From the NCBI GenBank assembly GCA_965205905.1, contig CBDBHZ010000011.1, positions 434,001 to 498,000 on the forward strand: 64,000 bases of DNA. Reading direction: 5' to 3'. Shown piece by piece: positions 1 to 8,840 of this stretch. The notes below the pieces were generated by a model, which was given only the letters and a program-made list of their open reading frames with translations, was not told the DNA's origin and searched no databases. The DNA comes from JAHZMA01 sp965205905 (lineage in GTDB: Bacteria; Pseudomonadota; Alphaproteobacteria; JABAAW01; JAHZMA01). Every line of letters starts with the position of its first letter. Position 1 is the stretch's first letter. The position numbers and the translations under genes were made by a program.

Positions 1-508
1 AGATGAGGCGGTTATCGTCGCCAGCAAACACCAATCCTTGTTAGAAACATTTATTCTTTTTCATCATATTCCTAACTTCTCATTCATCTTAAAGCGCGAA
101 TTATTATGGATACCGATATGGGGTTGGTGGCTAGGGCGGTTGGGGCGCACAATTGCGATTGATAGAAGTGCGGGCGTTAAAGCATTAAGCAAAATGCTTG
201 ATATGACTGAGCAATTTAAGCAAAAAAACAGAGCGATTGTTATTTACCCCGAAGGCACACGTGGCTTGCCACAGCAACAATTACCACTGAAAGGCGGGGT
301 TGGCGCGATTTATCAAAAATTACAGATTCCGATTGTGCCAGTCGCGCTTAATTCAGGGTGTTTTTTTCCAAAAAAAGGCAAAATAAAATCAGGAATTGTT
401 ACCATTCAATTTTTACCGCCGATTGCGGCAGGCTTACCAAAAAAAGAAATGATGAAGGATTTAGCGGATATATTGCATCAAAAATCGCTTGAATTATTAC
501 CGAAATGA
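1..508 (+). CDS. plsC: 1-acyl-sn-glycerol-3-phosphate acyltransferase (PlsC family), 3' part
   Basis: This is the C-terminal part of a membrane-associated acyltransferase that makes phosphatidic acid from lysophosphatidic acid. The reading frame is open from base 2 to the TGA at 506-508, so the true start lies before the window. The encoded protein shows SKHQSLLETF, which is the catalytic histidine block in its HX4E form, then YPEGTRG, the substrate-binding EGTR motif of the family. The end overlaps by about 30 bases the end of the convergent SDR gene. A TTG inside the catalytic block at 38 could be misread as a start but would remove the catalytic histidine. An OlsA-type role in ornithine lipid synthesis is possible but cannot be told from this part. 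Confidence 0.9.
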   Translation, partial: DEAVIVASKHQSLLETFILFHHIPNFSFILKRELLWIPIWGWWLGRLGRTIAIDRSAGVKALSKMLDMTEQFKQKNRAIVIYPEGTRGLPQQQLPLKGGVGAIYQKLQIPIVPVALNSGCFFPKKGKIKSGIVTIQFLPPIAAGLPKKEMMKDLADILHQKSLELLPK

Positions 509-1386
509 TGCTGATAAATCGCATCAAGCCCTTCGCGATAATTCGGGTAGCGCAATTTTAACCCCGCCTGTTTTATCTTATCATTTTTTACTTTCTTATC
601 ATCTAAATAAAAACTTTGTTGCATCGGCGACATCAGCTTTATCGCATCATTATAATCTTTAATGGGCGGCGGTTTAATGCCCAATAATGATGCAGCATAA
701 ATAAAAGGCTGTTCGGGGGGGCTAGGCGCGTCATCACATAAATTATAAATGCCCGTCCATTTTTTTTGTAGGCTCAAATCAATCGCCTCCGCAATATCAG
801 CCTCGTGAATGCGGCTAAATTCCTGCAATTTGCCACCATCATTATGTTTGCGAATCATAAATTCTGGCGGTTTGCTATGTAATTGTTTTAGCACATTGCG
901 CTGATTGCCATAAATGCCTGCAAGGCGCAAGATACAAAGATTCGCGGTGATATTTTGCCATTCCCTCTCGGCTTGAAGACGGCATTTGGAACGCAAAGAT
1001 TGTGGATTTGGAACGGTGGTTTCATCAACCCATGCGCCGTGATGATTGCCATAGATTCCAGTGGTTGAAAGATAGCAATAATGCGCTTGTTGATATTTAC
1101 GAATATGTTTGCCATAACGAATCAGGCAAGGGTCGCAAAAAATATTCGCACCCGCACCCAGTAAAGTTTCATCTTTTAACGGCGGCGCAGAAATAACCAC
1201 AGCCTCGCTTGCGAATAAAGAATCAATCACCGCTCGCTCATCATCAAATAGAATCGGCGTGATGCCCGCTTGCAATAATAAAGGCTTTTTTGATACATCG
1301 CGATAGGTCGCGCTGATAGTATAATCGGGGCAAGATTTGGCAAATTCTAACAAACATCCGCCTGCACCAAACGCCAATAGCCGCAT
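478..1386 (-). CDS. NAD(P)-dependent epimerase/dehydratase-like SDR protein (YeeZ-like)
   Basis: This 302-residue protein is an extended short-chain dehydrogenase/reductase. It begins with a Rossmann nucleotide-binding motif (LLAFGAGGCLLE), and near residues 105-130 carries the block YLSTTGIYG followed by WVDE, typical of the YeeZ-like group of nucleotide-sugar epimerase relatives. The substrate is unknown; relatives are usually annotated only as NAD(P)-dependent oxidoreductases. It is the last gene of the long minus-strand run, directly after folE with one base between them. Its 3' end overlaps the 3' end of plsC on the other strand. Confidence 0.75.
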   Translation of the reverse strand: MRLLAFGAGGCLLEFAKSCPDYTISATYRDVSKKPLLLQAGITPILFDDERAVIDSLFASEAVVISAPPLKDETLLGAGANIFCDPCLIRYGKHIRKYQQAHYCYLSTTGIYGNHHGAWVDETTVPNPQSLRSKCRLQAEREWQNITANLCILRLAGIYGNQRNVLKQLHSKPPEFMIRKHNDGGKLQEFSRIHEADIAEAIDLSLQKKWTGIYNLCDDAPSPPEQPFIYAASLLGIKPPPIKDYNDAIKLMSPMQQSFYLDDKKVKNDKIKQAGLKLRYPNYREGLDAIYQHHFGNNSSDF

Positions 1387-1387
1387 A

Positions 1388-1972
1388 TCAATAGCCGATA
1401 AGGCGTAAAAATTCTTGCCGTTTTACAGGCTCTTGAAAATTGCCTTCGGTATGTAGAGTGAACATATCACTTTCGGGCTTGTAAACCCCACGCGTATTCA
1501 TGCAATGATGGTCAGAATTAAGCGCCACTGCCACGCCTAATGGTTTTAAGTGACGCATGATGGCTTGCGCGATTTGCATCGTCAGCCGTTCTTGTAATTG
1601 CAATCTTTTGGCATAGCAATCCACCACCCGTGCCAATTTAGAAATACCTACGACCGATTTATTCGGTATATAGGCGATATGTGCGTGGCCGATAATCGGC
1701 ACCAAATGATGTTCGCAATGCGATTCGAATCGAATATTTTTCAATAGAATAATATCATGATAATTTTCGGTTTCGGCAAAAGTTGTTTGCAACATCTCAT
1801 CAACATTTTGCTGATAGCCAACACAAAAATCTTCCCATGCGCGTGCAACACGTGCGGGGGTATCTTGCAAGCCTTCGCGGTTCGGGTCATCACCTGCCCA
1901 TTGTATCAGCGTTTGCACGGCTTGTTCGGCTTGTGCGCGGCTGATGCCATTTCGTTCATTTACTGTCATCAT
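1388..1972 (-). CDS. folE: GTP cyclohydrolase I
   Basis: FolE opens the guanine ring of GTP to give 7,8-dihydroneopterin triphosphate, the first step of folate and pterin synthesis. The 194-residue length is normal. The zinc site is visible: Cys and His in FESHCEHHLVP in the middle, and the second Cys in HHCMNTRGV near residue 160. The central block VVGISKLARVVDCYAKRLQ is characteristic. A second ATG one codon downstream is an equally possible start. The gene lies between apaG and the SDR gene with very short gaps, so it is probably cotranscribed with them. Confidence 0.95.
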   Translation of the reverse strand: MMTVNERNGISRAQAEQAVQTLIQWAGDDPNREGLQDTPARVARAWEDFCVGYQQNVDEMLQTTFAETENYHDIILLKNIRFESHCEHHLVPIIGHAHIAYIPNKSVVGISKLARVVDCYAKRLQLQERLTMQIAQAIMRHLKPLGVAVALNSDHHCMNTRGVYKPESDMFTLHTEGNFQEPVKRQEFLRLIGY

Positions 1973-1978
1973 ACAACC

Positions 1979-2359
1979 TCAATTAATAAAACTTTGATTA
2001 TCAGGCGCATCTAACGAAAAGGCTGGAATTTGCACCAAAAACAAATCACCTTTTTGGTCGCACATTTCATAATTGCCAAACATCATGCCTGATGGACCAT
2101 TTAACCGTGTTGAGCTGGCATATTCAAATTGCTCGCCCGGCTTTAATATTGGCTGCTTACCAATCACACCCTTGCCTTTAACTTCTTTGATATAGCCACT
2201 CTCATCACTGATTTTCCAATGGCGATTCATTAATTGCACCGAATCATCAGATTGATTGGTGATGGTGATATGATACGCCCACACATATTGACGCTCATCT
2301 TCGTTAGAATGCTGGTCAAGAAAAACAGTTTTGGTAGAAATTTTAACGGCAGGGTTCAT
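1979..2359 (-). CDS. apaG: ApaG domain protein
   Basis: This 126-residue protein matches the ApaG family throughout: a fibronectin-III-like beta fold with conserved motifs RYVWAY-type (here RQYVWAYHITITN), RHWKI and PGEQFEYASS, then the glycine-rich turn GPSGMMFGNYEM. ApaG was named for effects on Co2+ sensitivity and diadenosine tetraphosphate in enterobacteria; its biochemical role is still unsettled. The gene begins one base after hemA ends, so translation is probably coupled to hemA. Confidence 0.92.
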   Translation of the reverse strand: MNPAVKISTKTVFLDQHSNEDERQYVWAYHITITNQSDDSVQLMNRHWKISDESGYIKEVKGKGVIGKQPILKPGEQFEYASSTRLNGPSGMMFGNYEMCDQKGDLFLVQIPAFSLDAPDNQSFIN

Positions 2360-3577
2360 CTATAAAGCCTTTGAAAGAATATTTTTTTCAGCAAAAATCG
2401 CATGTAAAATGCTGATTAATTCTTCAATATCATCTTCGGAATGCATCGGGTTTGGCGTGAAACGCAAGCGTTCTTGGCCACGCGCCACCGTTGGATAATT
2501 GATAGGCTGCACATAAATATGATGGTCAAATAACAGCTGATGGGCAATTTCAGCACATAGATGGCTATCGCCAATAATCACTGGCACAATATGGGTATCA
2601 CCATTGCCAAGCGGGATTTGCGCCTGTTTGATACGGGTTTTCAGTAATTGAGCATTTTTATGTAACCTTGCCCGCAGCATCTCATCTTGCTGAATAATTT
2701 CTAGCGATTTTAACACTGCCGCGCAAATGGCAGGCGGTAACGAGGTGGTGAAAATAAAACCAAACCCGTAAGAGCGGATAAAATCAATCAGGCTTGATTT
2801 GCCAGCAATATAGCCACCAATAGCACCAAACGCTTTTGCCATTGTGCCTTGAATAATATCAATTTCGTCCGATAGCCCCTCTTGCTGGGCAATACCGCCA
2901 CCTTGCTTGCCATAAAGCCCGACCGCATGAACCTCATCAAGATAAATCATCGCCTCATTATCGCGGGCAATTTGCACAATATCGGCAAGCGGCGTGATGG
3001 TGCCATGCATGGAATAGACTGATTCCACCACAATTATTTTTGGACGCACAGCATCATCTTGCTTGATTAAATCTTGCAGATGTTTCATATCATTATGCTT
3101 AAAAATGCGCTTATCGGCACGGCTTAACCGCATCCCTTCAATCATCGAATTATGATTGCCTTCATCCGAATAGAAAATCACATTGGGAATATTGCGCCCT
3201 AATGTGCTTAAACTGGTGATATTGGCAACATAGCCCGATGTAAAAATCAGAGCTTTTTGCTTATCGTGAAATTGCGCTAATTTATTTTCAAGCAACACAT
3301 GATAGTGATTCGTGCCAGAAATATTCCGCGTACCGCCCGCACCTGCACCCGTTAAATCAATCGCCTGCTTCATGGCTTCTAGCACTTGAGGGTTCTGCCC
3401 TAAACATAAATAATCGTTAGAACACCAGACTTTAACCTGACTATGCTCTTTGGTATCTTGAAAAAGCTTGGCGTAGGGAAAGTTTCCTTTCTCACGCATT
3501 AATTCAGTGAAATAACGGTAATTGCCGTCTTGTTTTAGCGCGGCAAGTCTATCGTCAAAAAATTGGTCGAAGTTCAA
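2360..3577 (-). CDS. hemA: 5-aminolevulinate synthase (ALAS)
   Basis: This PLP enzyme condenses glycine and succinyl-CoA to 5-aminolevulinate, the Shemin route to haem and cobalamin used by alphaproteobacteria. The 405-residue length is normal. Visible motifs are GTRNISGT near residue 83-90, YLDEVHAVG near 212-220 with the PLP-binding Asp and His, and the Schiff-base lysine in GTMAKAFGAIGG near residue 248. It lies just downstream of cobW-cobP-cobC, so tetrapyrrole precursor supply sits next to corrin genes. The 80 bases before it contain no gene and may hold a promoter, but none is convincing. Confidence 0.97.
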   Translation of the reverse strand: MNFDQFFDDRLAALKQDGNYRYFTELMREKGNFPYAKLFQDTKEHSQVKVWCSNDYLCLGQNPQVLEAMKQAIDLTGAGAGGTRNISGTNHYHVLLENKLAQFHDKQKALIFTSGYVANITSLSTLGRNIPNVIFYSDEGNHNSMIEGMRLSRADKRIFKHNDMKHLQDLIKQDDAVRPKIIVVESVYSMHGTITPLADIVQIARDNEAMIYLDEVHAVGLYGKQGGGIAQQEGLSDEIDIIQGTMAKAFGAIGGYIAGKSSLIDFIRSYGFGFIFTTSLPPAICAAVLKSLEIIQQDEMLRARLHKNAQLLKTRIKQAQIPLGNGDTHIVPVIIGDSHLCAEIAHQLLFDHHIYVQPINYPTVARGQERLRFTPNPMHSEDDIEELISILHAIFAEKNILSKAL

Positions 3578-3657
3578 AATATTATCTTTATATCAGGCAT
3601 TAATCAAATATCAGCGCATATTACAGTGAAACGGATAATTTCGCAACAATCACGCGC

Positions 3658-4722
3658 TTAATTTCGTTGAAGAGGAATTTTGGTTAAAAAATCTTCGCGA
3701 ATTTGTGCCTCATCAATATCATGCGTGCCGATAAAAACCAAATTTGATGTTTTTGGCGCATTTTCAGCAAAATCATCATCAAAATAGAGATTTATCCGTT
3801 GCCCCACCGCCTGTACCACACCGCGTTTGCTGATATTTTGATAGGCAATAAAGCCTTTGATTCGCAAAATCTGATGATTAACAATTATTTCTTGTAAGAT
3901 ATTCCTCAATTTTTCAGGGCTTTCTACTTCCCCAAATGTGATTGAAAGACTGGTGAAATCATCATGGTCATGTGCTTCGCCTACATCATCATGATGTGAT
4001 GGGCGCGCCTCTAAATCATTTTCTGCGCCTGCGCCAATACCTAACAACGCATCAAGCGGTAATTTATCAGTTGGCTTTACCATTAATTGCACGCCTGCCC
4101 GCAAATAGGGTTTAATTTGTTGCTTCACATGGGTAAGCGCATCAATATCAATCATATCTGTCTTGCTTAATATCACCAAATCGGCGCATTGTAACTGTTC
4201 TTCAAATAATTCTTCAATCGGCGTTTCATGGTCAATCGATTCATCAGCAAGGCGCATCTGTTCGATTTTTGCACGCTCATTCGTTAGCAAGCCATCATTA
4301 ATGGCGGCGGCATCTACCACGCTTATCACGCCATCAACCGTAACATAAGGTTTAATGCTAGGCCAGTTGAAGGCTTTTACCAGCGGTTTCGGCAAGGCAA
4401 GTCCTGATGTTTCAATGATGATATGGTCAATTTTCTGTTCCCGCGCCAATATTTTTTCCATTGCGGGCAAAAAATCATCAGCCACTGTGCAACAGATACA
4501 GCCATTGGCAAGCTCAATAATATCGTCATCGCTGATGCTATTCTCATCGCAATCATCTTGCCCGCACCCCGATAATAAACCGCCATCAATGCCTAAATCA
4601 CCAAATTCATTGATAAGAAACGCGAATTTCTTTTTTTGTGCCTGATTGGCAAGGTCTCGAATCAGGCTGGTTTTGCCTGCACCTAAAAAGCCGGTAAAGA
4701 TTGTTGCATTGATTTTTGCCAT
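3658..4722 (-). CDS. cobW: CobW-type GTPase / metallochaperone (cobalamin synthesis)
   Basis: This is a COG0523 G3E GTPase. It has the P-loop GFLGAGKTS at residues 11-19 and the metal-binding CXCC motif GCICC at 74-78. A histidine/aspartate-rich stretch near residues 240-255 (HHDDVGEAHDHDD) precedes the CobW C-terminal domain. CobW proteins are thought to deliver Co2+ for corrin synthesis; zinc-related paralogs exist. The position 17 bases after cobP and in line with cobC argues for the cobalt role. The length of 354 is typical. Confidence 0.88.
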   Translation of the reverse strand: MAKINATIFTGFLGAGKTSLIRDLANQAQKKKFAFLINEFGDLGIDGGLLSGCGQDDCDENSISDDDIIELANGCICCTVADDFLPAMEKILAREQKIDHIIIETSGLALPKPLVKAFNWPSIKPYVTVDGVISVVDAAAINDGLLTNERAKIEQMRLADESIDHETPIEELFEEQLQCADLVILSKTDMIDIDALTHVKQQIKPYLRAGVQLMVKPTDKLPLDALLGIGAGAENDLEARPSHHDDVGEAHDHDDFTSLSITFGEVESPEKLRNILQEIIVNHQILRIKGFIAYQNISKRGVVQAVGQRINLYFDDDFAENAPKTSNLVFIGTHDIDEAQIREDFLTKIPLQRN

Positions 4723-4739
4723 GATGAGTTTCCTAAATA

Positions 4740-5258
4740 TTAGTCGCTATCTTTTAAGGTGATAGGGTAGCCTGCGCTGATAAAATAGACTTTTTGTGCA
4801 GTTTTTGAAAGTGTTTGATTCAGTAATCCATTATTATCGGTAAAATCACGCACCAATTTATCGGCATGATGGGGGGCAAGTCCAATTTCTTGCCCAACCA
4901 TGATGATTTGCGCTGAGGAATCGGTGATGGCGGTGAGTAATTTTTGTTGCGCTTGTTCAATATCATGCTTGTGATACAGCAGATTATTCAGCCATAAAGT
5001 CATGCAATCAATCAGCAAAAGCTGATTTTTCTGTGCCTGTTGCAGATAGTCGGCAAGGTTAAGCGGAATTTCCTCCAAAAGCCACTCACCACCACGTTCT
5101 TCCTGATGCGCTTTAATGCGCGCATTCATGCTTTTTTCGCTAATCTCAGCAGTTGCCACAAATATTTTTTGCAAGCCATGCTCATCAGCCATATCATTGG
5201 CGAGTTGAAGCCCATAGGCACTTTTGCCCGACCGCACCCCGCCTAAAATAAAAATCAT
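4740..5258 (-). CDS. cobP: Adenosylcobinamide kinase / adenosylcobinamide-phosphate guanylyltransferase
   Basis: CobP (CobU in enterobacteria) phosphorylates adenosylcobinamide and then transfers GMP to it, activating it for the lower ligand. The start MIFILGGVRSGKS holds the P-loop at residues 6-13, and the internal block IDCMTLWLNNLL is typical of the family. The 172-residue length is normal. Its ATG overlaps the TGA of cobC as ATGA, indicating translational coupling. cobW follows in the same direction. Confidence 0.94.
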   Translation of the reverse strand: MIFILGGVRSGKSAYGLQLANDMADEHGLQKIFVATAEISEKSMNARIKAHQEERGGEWLLEEIPLNLADYLQQAQKNQLLLIDCMTLWLNNLLYHKHDIEQAQQKLLTAITDSSAQIIMVGQEIGLAPHHADKLVRDFTDNNGLLNQTLSKTAQKVYFISAGYPITLKDSD

Positions 5259-5902
5259 GATGTTGTGTATCCTTCGTTAATTGTAACGGCTTCTTTCACT
5301 ATTTTATCATCTTTTTGATAAAAATGCAGATGCGTCAGTGATAATGGCGCAATATTATATTGCAGTGATGAGGCAGGCGTTTGTTGGTTACAATCTGCAA
5401 TCGCGGCGCGAATCGACCCCGCATGGGCGATGATGATAATATGCTGATGCCCGTCTGCTTCTGTAAAATAATGCATCATTGCCTGTTTCACCCTTTGGCA
5501 GACTTGTCTAAAATTTTCGCCATTGGGTGGAATATTATTTATCACATCACCCCAATATTCCCGATGATGTTGATAATGACTATCATAATCCATACCTTGC
5601 CAATCGCCAAAATTTTGTTCAGCAAAAGCTTTATCTATTGCACGTTCGGTGATTCGCAACCCCTTATCAATCAATCTATTTGCGGTTTGAATTGTGCGCT
5701 GTAAATGGCTGGTGAGTAATAAAGAATTTGGTGGCAATGTGCCTATCAGCCAGTCAAGTTTTTGCTCATCAAACAAATCGCAAGCAACATCTAACTGCCC
5801 GATAAAGCGGTTATCAGTGGGCATACCATACGCATCAAAAGCATTGATGGGGGCGTGGCGCACCAACCAATAATGTAAATTTTTTGTCGCAGATTCTGGC
5901 AT
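5255..5902 (-). CDS. cobC: Histidine phosphatase, CobC-like (alpha-ribazole phosphatase)
   Basis: The protein is a member of the phosphoglycerate-mutase-like histidine phosphatases. The catalytic histidine is in the motif VRHAPI near residues 14-19, with the second histidine in IIIIAHAGSIRAA near residue 160. The usual RHG is RHA here, as in some family members. The tight link to cobP and cobW points to dephosphorylation of alpha-ribazole phosphate or adenosylcobalamin 5'-phosphate in the late cobalamin pathway. The exact substrate cannot be read from the sequence. Confidence 0.8.
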   Translation of the reverse strand: MPESATKNLHYWLVRHAPINAFDAYGMPTDNRFIGQLDVACDLFDEQKLDWLIGTLPPNSLLLTSHLQRTIQTANRLIDKGLRITERAIDKAFAEQNFGDWQGMDYDSHYQHHREYWGDVINNIPPNGENFRQVCQRVKQAMMHYFTEADGHQHIIIIAHAGSIRAAIADCNQQTPASSLQYNIAPLSLTHLHFYQKDDKIVKEAVTINEGYTTS

Positions 5903-5912
5903 TATCCAAGCA

Positions 5913-6794
5913 TTATTCAGGATAATGGGGCAGTGGGCAGAATTTTATCAAAGCCGATAAAGCATATTCAATCCCGCGTAAATCGTAATAATAGCGTAGC
6001 TGGTCGCCATCTTGATTGTAATTCACCACTTCGGCAAAACGATTTTCGCGCAGACGCTTGATAATTTCCGTGCGTAAATAGGGGTTTGGTTTGGCATCAA
6101 GCTTTGATTGCGTTAGCACAAAACGGCTATCGTCAGGAAAAATCAACCAAGATGTTTTATCAGTTTTCAGTAGGGTTTGCGGACGGATTGAAATATCAAA
6201 ATATTCGCGTCGTTTCGGCCAGCTGGTGATAAGAAATGCGCCTTTTTGCAGATTTTTTGCCTCCCTGCTTTGCTTGCCTTCATAATCTGCTCGTGCTTCA
6301 GCTAATATTTTGTTGGTGTCAATTTCTGGTGCTACTTCTTCTGGGGTTTCTTGTTCCGCTTGCGATGTTATAGGCTCAGAGGCTTCTGAATTTGTTTCAT
6401 CATTGTTGGGTTTTGCTTTGATAAGGTCATCGCTATATTTACCGAAATCATAGGTAGAAGAATTTTGATTTTCTATTGGGTTGCCATCAACGCCATAATC
6501 AAATTCACCGATATTGACGGGTTTATCAATGATTTCAAATTTTGATGTATCATCACCTTCTTCAACCGCCTCTTTCGCCTCACTTATCTCTTCCGCCACT
6601 TCTTTTTCTGTATGTTGGTAATAATTCCCCTTGCTAATGGCAACACAGCTTTTGACATTTTGGTCGTAAAAAAGCGATATTTCCCAGTTGAGATAGGTGG
6701 CAACAATGCGCGGGTCGCTGCTGGCATGGGTAAGCTGAGTGGGGATTGATAATAATAGAATGATAATAACAGAACATAATTTTTGTAGGCGCAT
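5913..6794 (-). CDS. Secreted protein with a probable split IalB-like domain
   Basis: The start at 6794 is chosen because GGAGG stands six bases upstream and a clean signal peptide follows (MRLQKLCSVIIILLL, with cleavage near LTHASS). After the signal come an NWEIS segment and a Cys-containing strand as in invasion-associated locus B (IalB) proteins, then an acidic low-complexity linker of roughly residues 55-170, then a second part with DISIRP and YDLRGIEYALSAL, which resemble the IalB C-terminal strands. The protein is probably periplasmic. Function is unknown; IalB-like proteins are common in alphaproteobacteria without a proven single role. It is followed by cobC after 10 bases. Confidence 0.55.
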   Translation of the reverse strand: MRLQKLCSVIIILLLSIPTQLTHASSDPRIVATYLNWEISLFYDQNVKSCVAISKGNYYQHTEKEVAEEISEAKEAVEEGDDTSKFEIIDKPVNIGEFDYGVDGNPIENQNSSTYDFGKYSDDLIKAKPNNDETNSEASEPITSQAEQETPEEVAPEIDTNKILAEARADYEGKQSREAKNLQKGAFLITSWPKRREYFDISIRPQTLLKTDKTSWLIFPDDSRFVLTQSKLDAKPNPYLRTEIIKRLRENRFAEVVNYNQDGDQLRYYYDLRGIEYALSALIKFCPLPHYPE

Positions 6795-6888
6795 GATATT
6801 CCTCCCATGCTTTGGCGTCATCTTACATTGCTATGATGGCTTTATTCTAAAGCCTTATAAGATGACAGTGATTCTTCACTGAAAATAC

Positions 6889-6897
6889 ATTATAGCA
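6889..6897 (-). promoter_or_regulatory. Extended -10 promoter for the IalB-like gene
   Basis: On the minus strand the sequence reads TGCTATAAT, a perfect -10 hexamer with the TGN extension. It lies about 95 bases upstream of the chosen start at 6794. No good -35 is seen, which fits an extended -10 type. Confidence 0.5.
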
Positions 6898-6929
6898 TAA
6901 ATTTGCAAAAAACCCTAAAGATTTGATTA

Positions 6930-7442
6930 TTATTTGGGCAATCTATTACGCGTTAGCTGGGCACGATTGGCTTGCTTGACATAGCGGTCATATAAAATTA
7001 ACGCGCCTGCAATACCCACATTGATGCAAAATTTGGTTGGGATTTTGATAAGATGCTGGCATTTTTTGATGGTTTCAGGTTGCAACTCACCTTTTTCAGG
7101 ACCTAAAATATAGATGGCGCGTTCGGGGTGTTGAAAATCGGGCAAGAAATCGGCATCATCTAGTAATTCTACCCCCACTAATTCGCACTGAAACGGCATT
7201 GGTAATGTTTGCAAGCTATCACAAAAATAAAAAGGAACATGCCGATGGGTTGCCGATGTATCAATCTTATCAAGCTGCTTCACTTCGTTTGTCGCATTAA
7301 TCGCAAACACAAAATCGGCATGAAAGGCATGGGCAGTGCGATACAGACTGCCTGCATTATGCGGTTTAGAAAGATACTCAACCCCTATGCCAAAAAACCC
7401 ACGCTGTTTATCGGGGCTATAATGTTTTTCACTCATCGCCAT
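6930..7442 (-). CDS. SpoU/TrmH-type RNA 2'-O-methyltransferase
   Basis: This 170-residue protein has the SPOUT motifs of the TrmH group: an N-terminal PHNAGSLYRTAHAF (motif 1, with the catalytic-type Asn and Arg), ILGPEKGEL (motif 2), and CINVGIAGALILYDRY (motif 3), which together form the knotted SAM site. It should methylate a ribose 2'-OH in tRNA or rRNA; the target is not evident, and it is not long enough to carry an additional RNA-binding domain. It starts immediately after the gor stop (TGAATG), so the two are probably translated together. Confidence 0.82.
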   Translation of the reverse strand: MAMSEKHYSPDKQRGFFGIGVEYLSKPHNAGSLYRTAHAFHADFVFAINATNEVKQLDKIDTSATHRHVPFYFCDSLQTLPMPFQCELVGVELLDDADFLPDFQHPERAIYILGPEKGELQPETIKKCQHLIKIPTKFCINVGIAGALILYDRYVKQANRAQLTRNRLPK

Positions 7443-8831
7443 TCAACCACCATCAGCAGTGATAATTTCGGGCGCGCCTAGCATGGTTACCAGCTCTTCG
7501 GCATTGCTTGGGTGTAGGGCAACCGTATCATCAAGTGCGCTTTTGGTGATGCCTTGCTGAATCAGTGTCGCCATCAGCTGAATGATTTCAGGCGCATCAG
7601 CCCCTACAATGTGGCACCCAACAATTTTATCATCAGTATCATTAATAATCAGTTTCATCAGAATTTTTTCGTTCCTTTTTTTATCGGTATATTCCCCTAA
7701 ACTAGACTTCATGGGGCGGAATTCACTGCGATAAATCCGAATGGTTTTGTGACGCTGTAAGGCTTGCTTTTGCGTTAATCCCACCGTGCCGATAGGTGGT
7801 AGTGAAAACACCGCTTTGGGAATCGAATCGGGATTGATAGCTGCAACGGGGCAGGGTTTCTTGCCAAATTGTTGATAGGCAAATAACATCGCTTGCCTGA
7901 TGGCAATCGGGGTCAAGGCTTCGGTGCCGATACAATCGCCAATCGCATAGAGATGCGGGTTTTGAGTTTGAAAATGAGCATCCACATCAATGAAACCCTT
8001 ATTATTCGGGGTAATGCCGACCTTATCAAGTGCCAGCTGGTCAAAATTCGCTTCCCTGCCCATCGCCGCCAATACTGCATCGCCTTGCCAAATCGTGCCA
8101 TCGGCAAAGGTAACATTAATGCTATCTTGCTTTTCAATCTTATCTATTTCACCATAAAGATGGTCAATGCCCGATAATGTTAGAATCTCTTTCAGATGTT
8201 CGCTAATTTCATCATCAAAATGGCGTAAGAATGATGATGTTTCGCGCATATTCTGCGTTACTTGCACCCCTAACCCATTCAAGATGCAGGCAAACTCAGT
8301 GCCGATATAACCGCCACCGATAATCAGAATTTTTTTAGGCAATGCGGGTAGGCTGAACAAATCATCAGAAATCAGACAATGCTCGCCGCCTGTAACAGTC
8401 GGGCGGATTGGTTTACCACCCGTAGCAATTAAGATTTTATCGGCAGTGATGCGTTCGCCAGAATCAAGCGCGATCATATTCTCACCTGCCATCATGGCTT
8501 TATTATCAAAAATGGTAACATCATTATTTGTCAAGATATTACGGTAAACATCATTCAGCCGTTTGATTTGACTATCCTTATTTGTCCGTAAAATTTGCCA
8601 ATCAAACTTTGCATCAATTTGCCAACCAAAATCGGCAGCAATGCGGTTATGGTCTGCATATTCAGCGGCATAGACAAATAATTTTTTTGGCACACAGCCA
8701 ACATTCACGCAAGTGCCACCCAAAAAACGGTTTTCGGCAATCGCGACTTTTGCGCCCAATTCAGACGATTTTCGTGCCGCACGCACACCGCCCGAACCTG
8801 CGCCAATGATAAATAAATCAAAATGTTGCAT
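7443..8831 (-). CDS. gor: Glutathione-disulfide reductase
   Basis: Gor reduces oxidised glutathione with NADPH. The 462-residue protein has the FAD motif GAGSGG at 10-15, the redox-active disulfide in GGTCVNVGCVPKK (Cys41 and Cys46), a second Rossmann motif IIGGGYIGTEFA in the middle, and the C-terminal ALHPSNAEELVT with the active-site histidine. That C-terminal block and the lack of a lipoamide-specific N-terminus favour glutathione reductase over dihydrolipoamide dehydrogenase. It lies 9 bases after nadK, which makes the NADP that it needs. Confidence 0.93.
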   Translation of the reverse strand: MQHFDLFIIGAGSGGVRAARKSSELGAKVAIAENRFLGGTCVNVGCVPKKLFVYAAEYADHNRIAADFGWQIDAKFDWQILRTNKDSQIKRLNDVYRNILTNNDVTIFDNKAMMAGENMIALDSGERITADKILIATGGKPIRPTVTGGEHCLISDDLFSLPALPKKILIIGGGYIGTEFACILNGLGVQVTQNMRETSSFLRHFDDEISEHLKEILTLSGIDHLYGEIDKIEKQDSINVTFADGTIWQGDAVLAAMGREANFDQLALDKVGITPNNKGFIDVDAHFQTQNPHLYAIGDCIGTEALTPIAIRQAMLFAYQQFGKKPCPVAAINPDSIPKAVFSLPPIGTVGLTQKQALQRHKTIRIYRSEFRPMKSSLGEYTDKKRNEKILMKLIINDTDDKIVGCHIVGADAPEIIQLMATLIQQGITKSALDDTVALHPSNAEELVTMLGAPEIITADGG

Positions 8832-8840
8832 CTGTTATTC

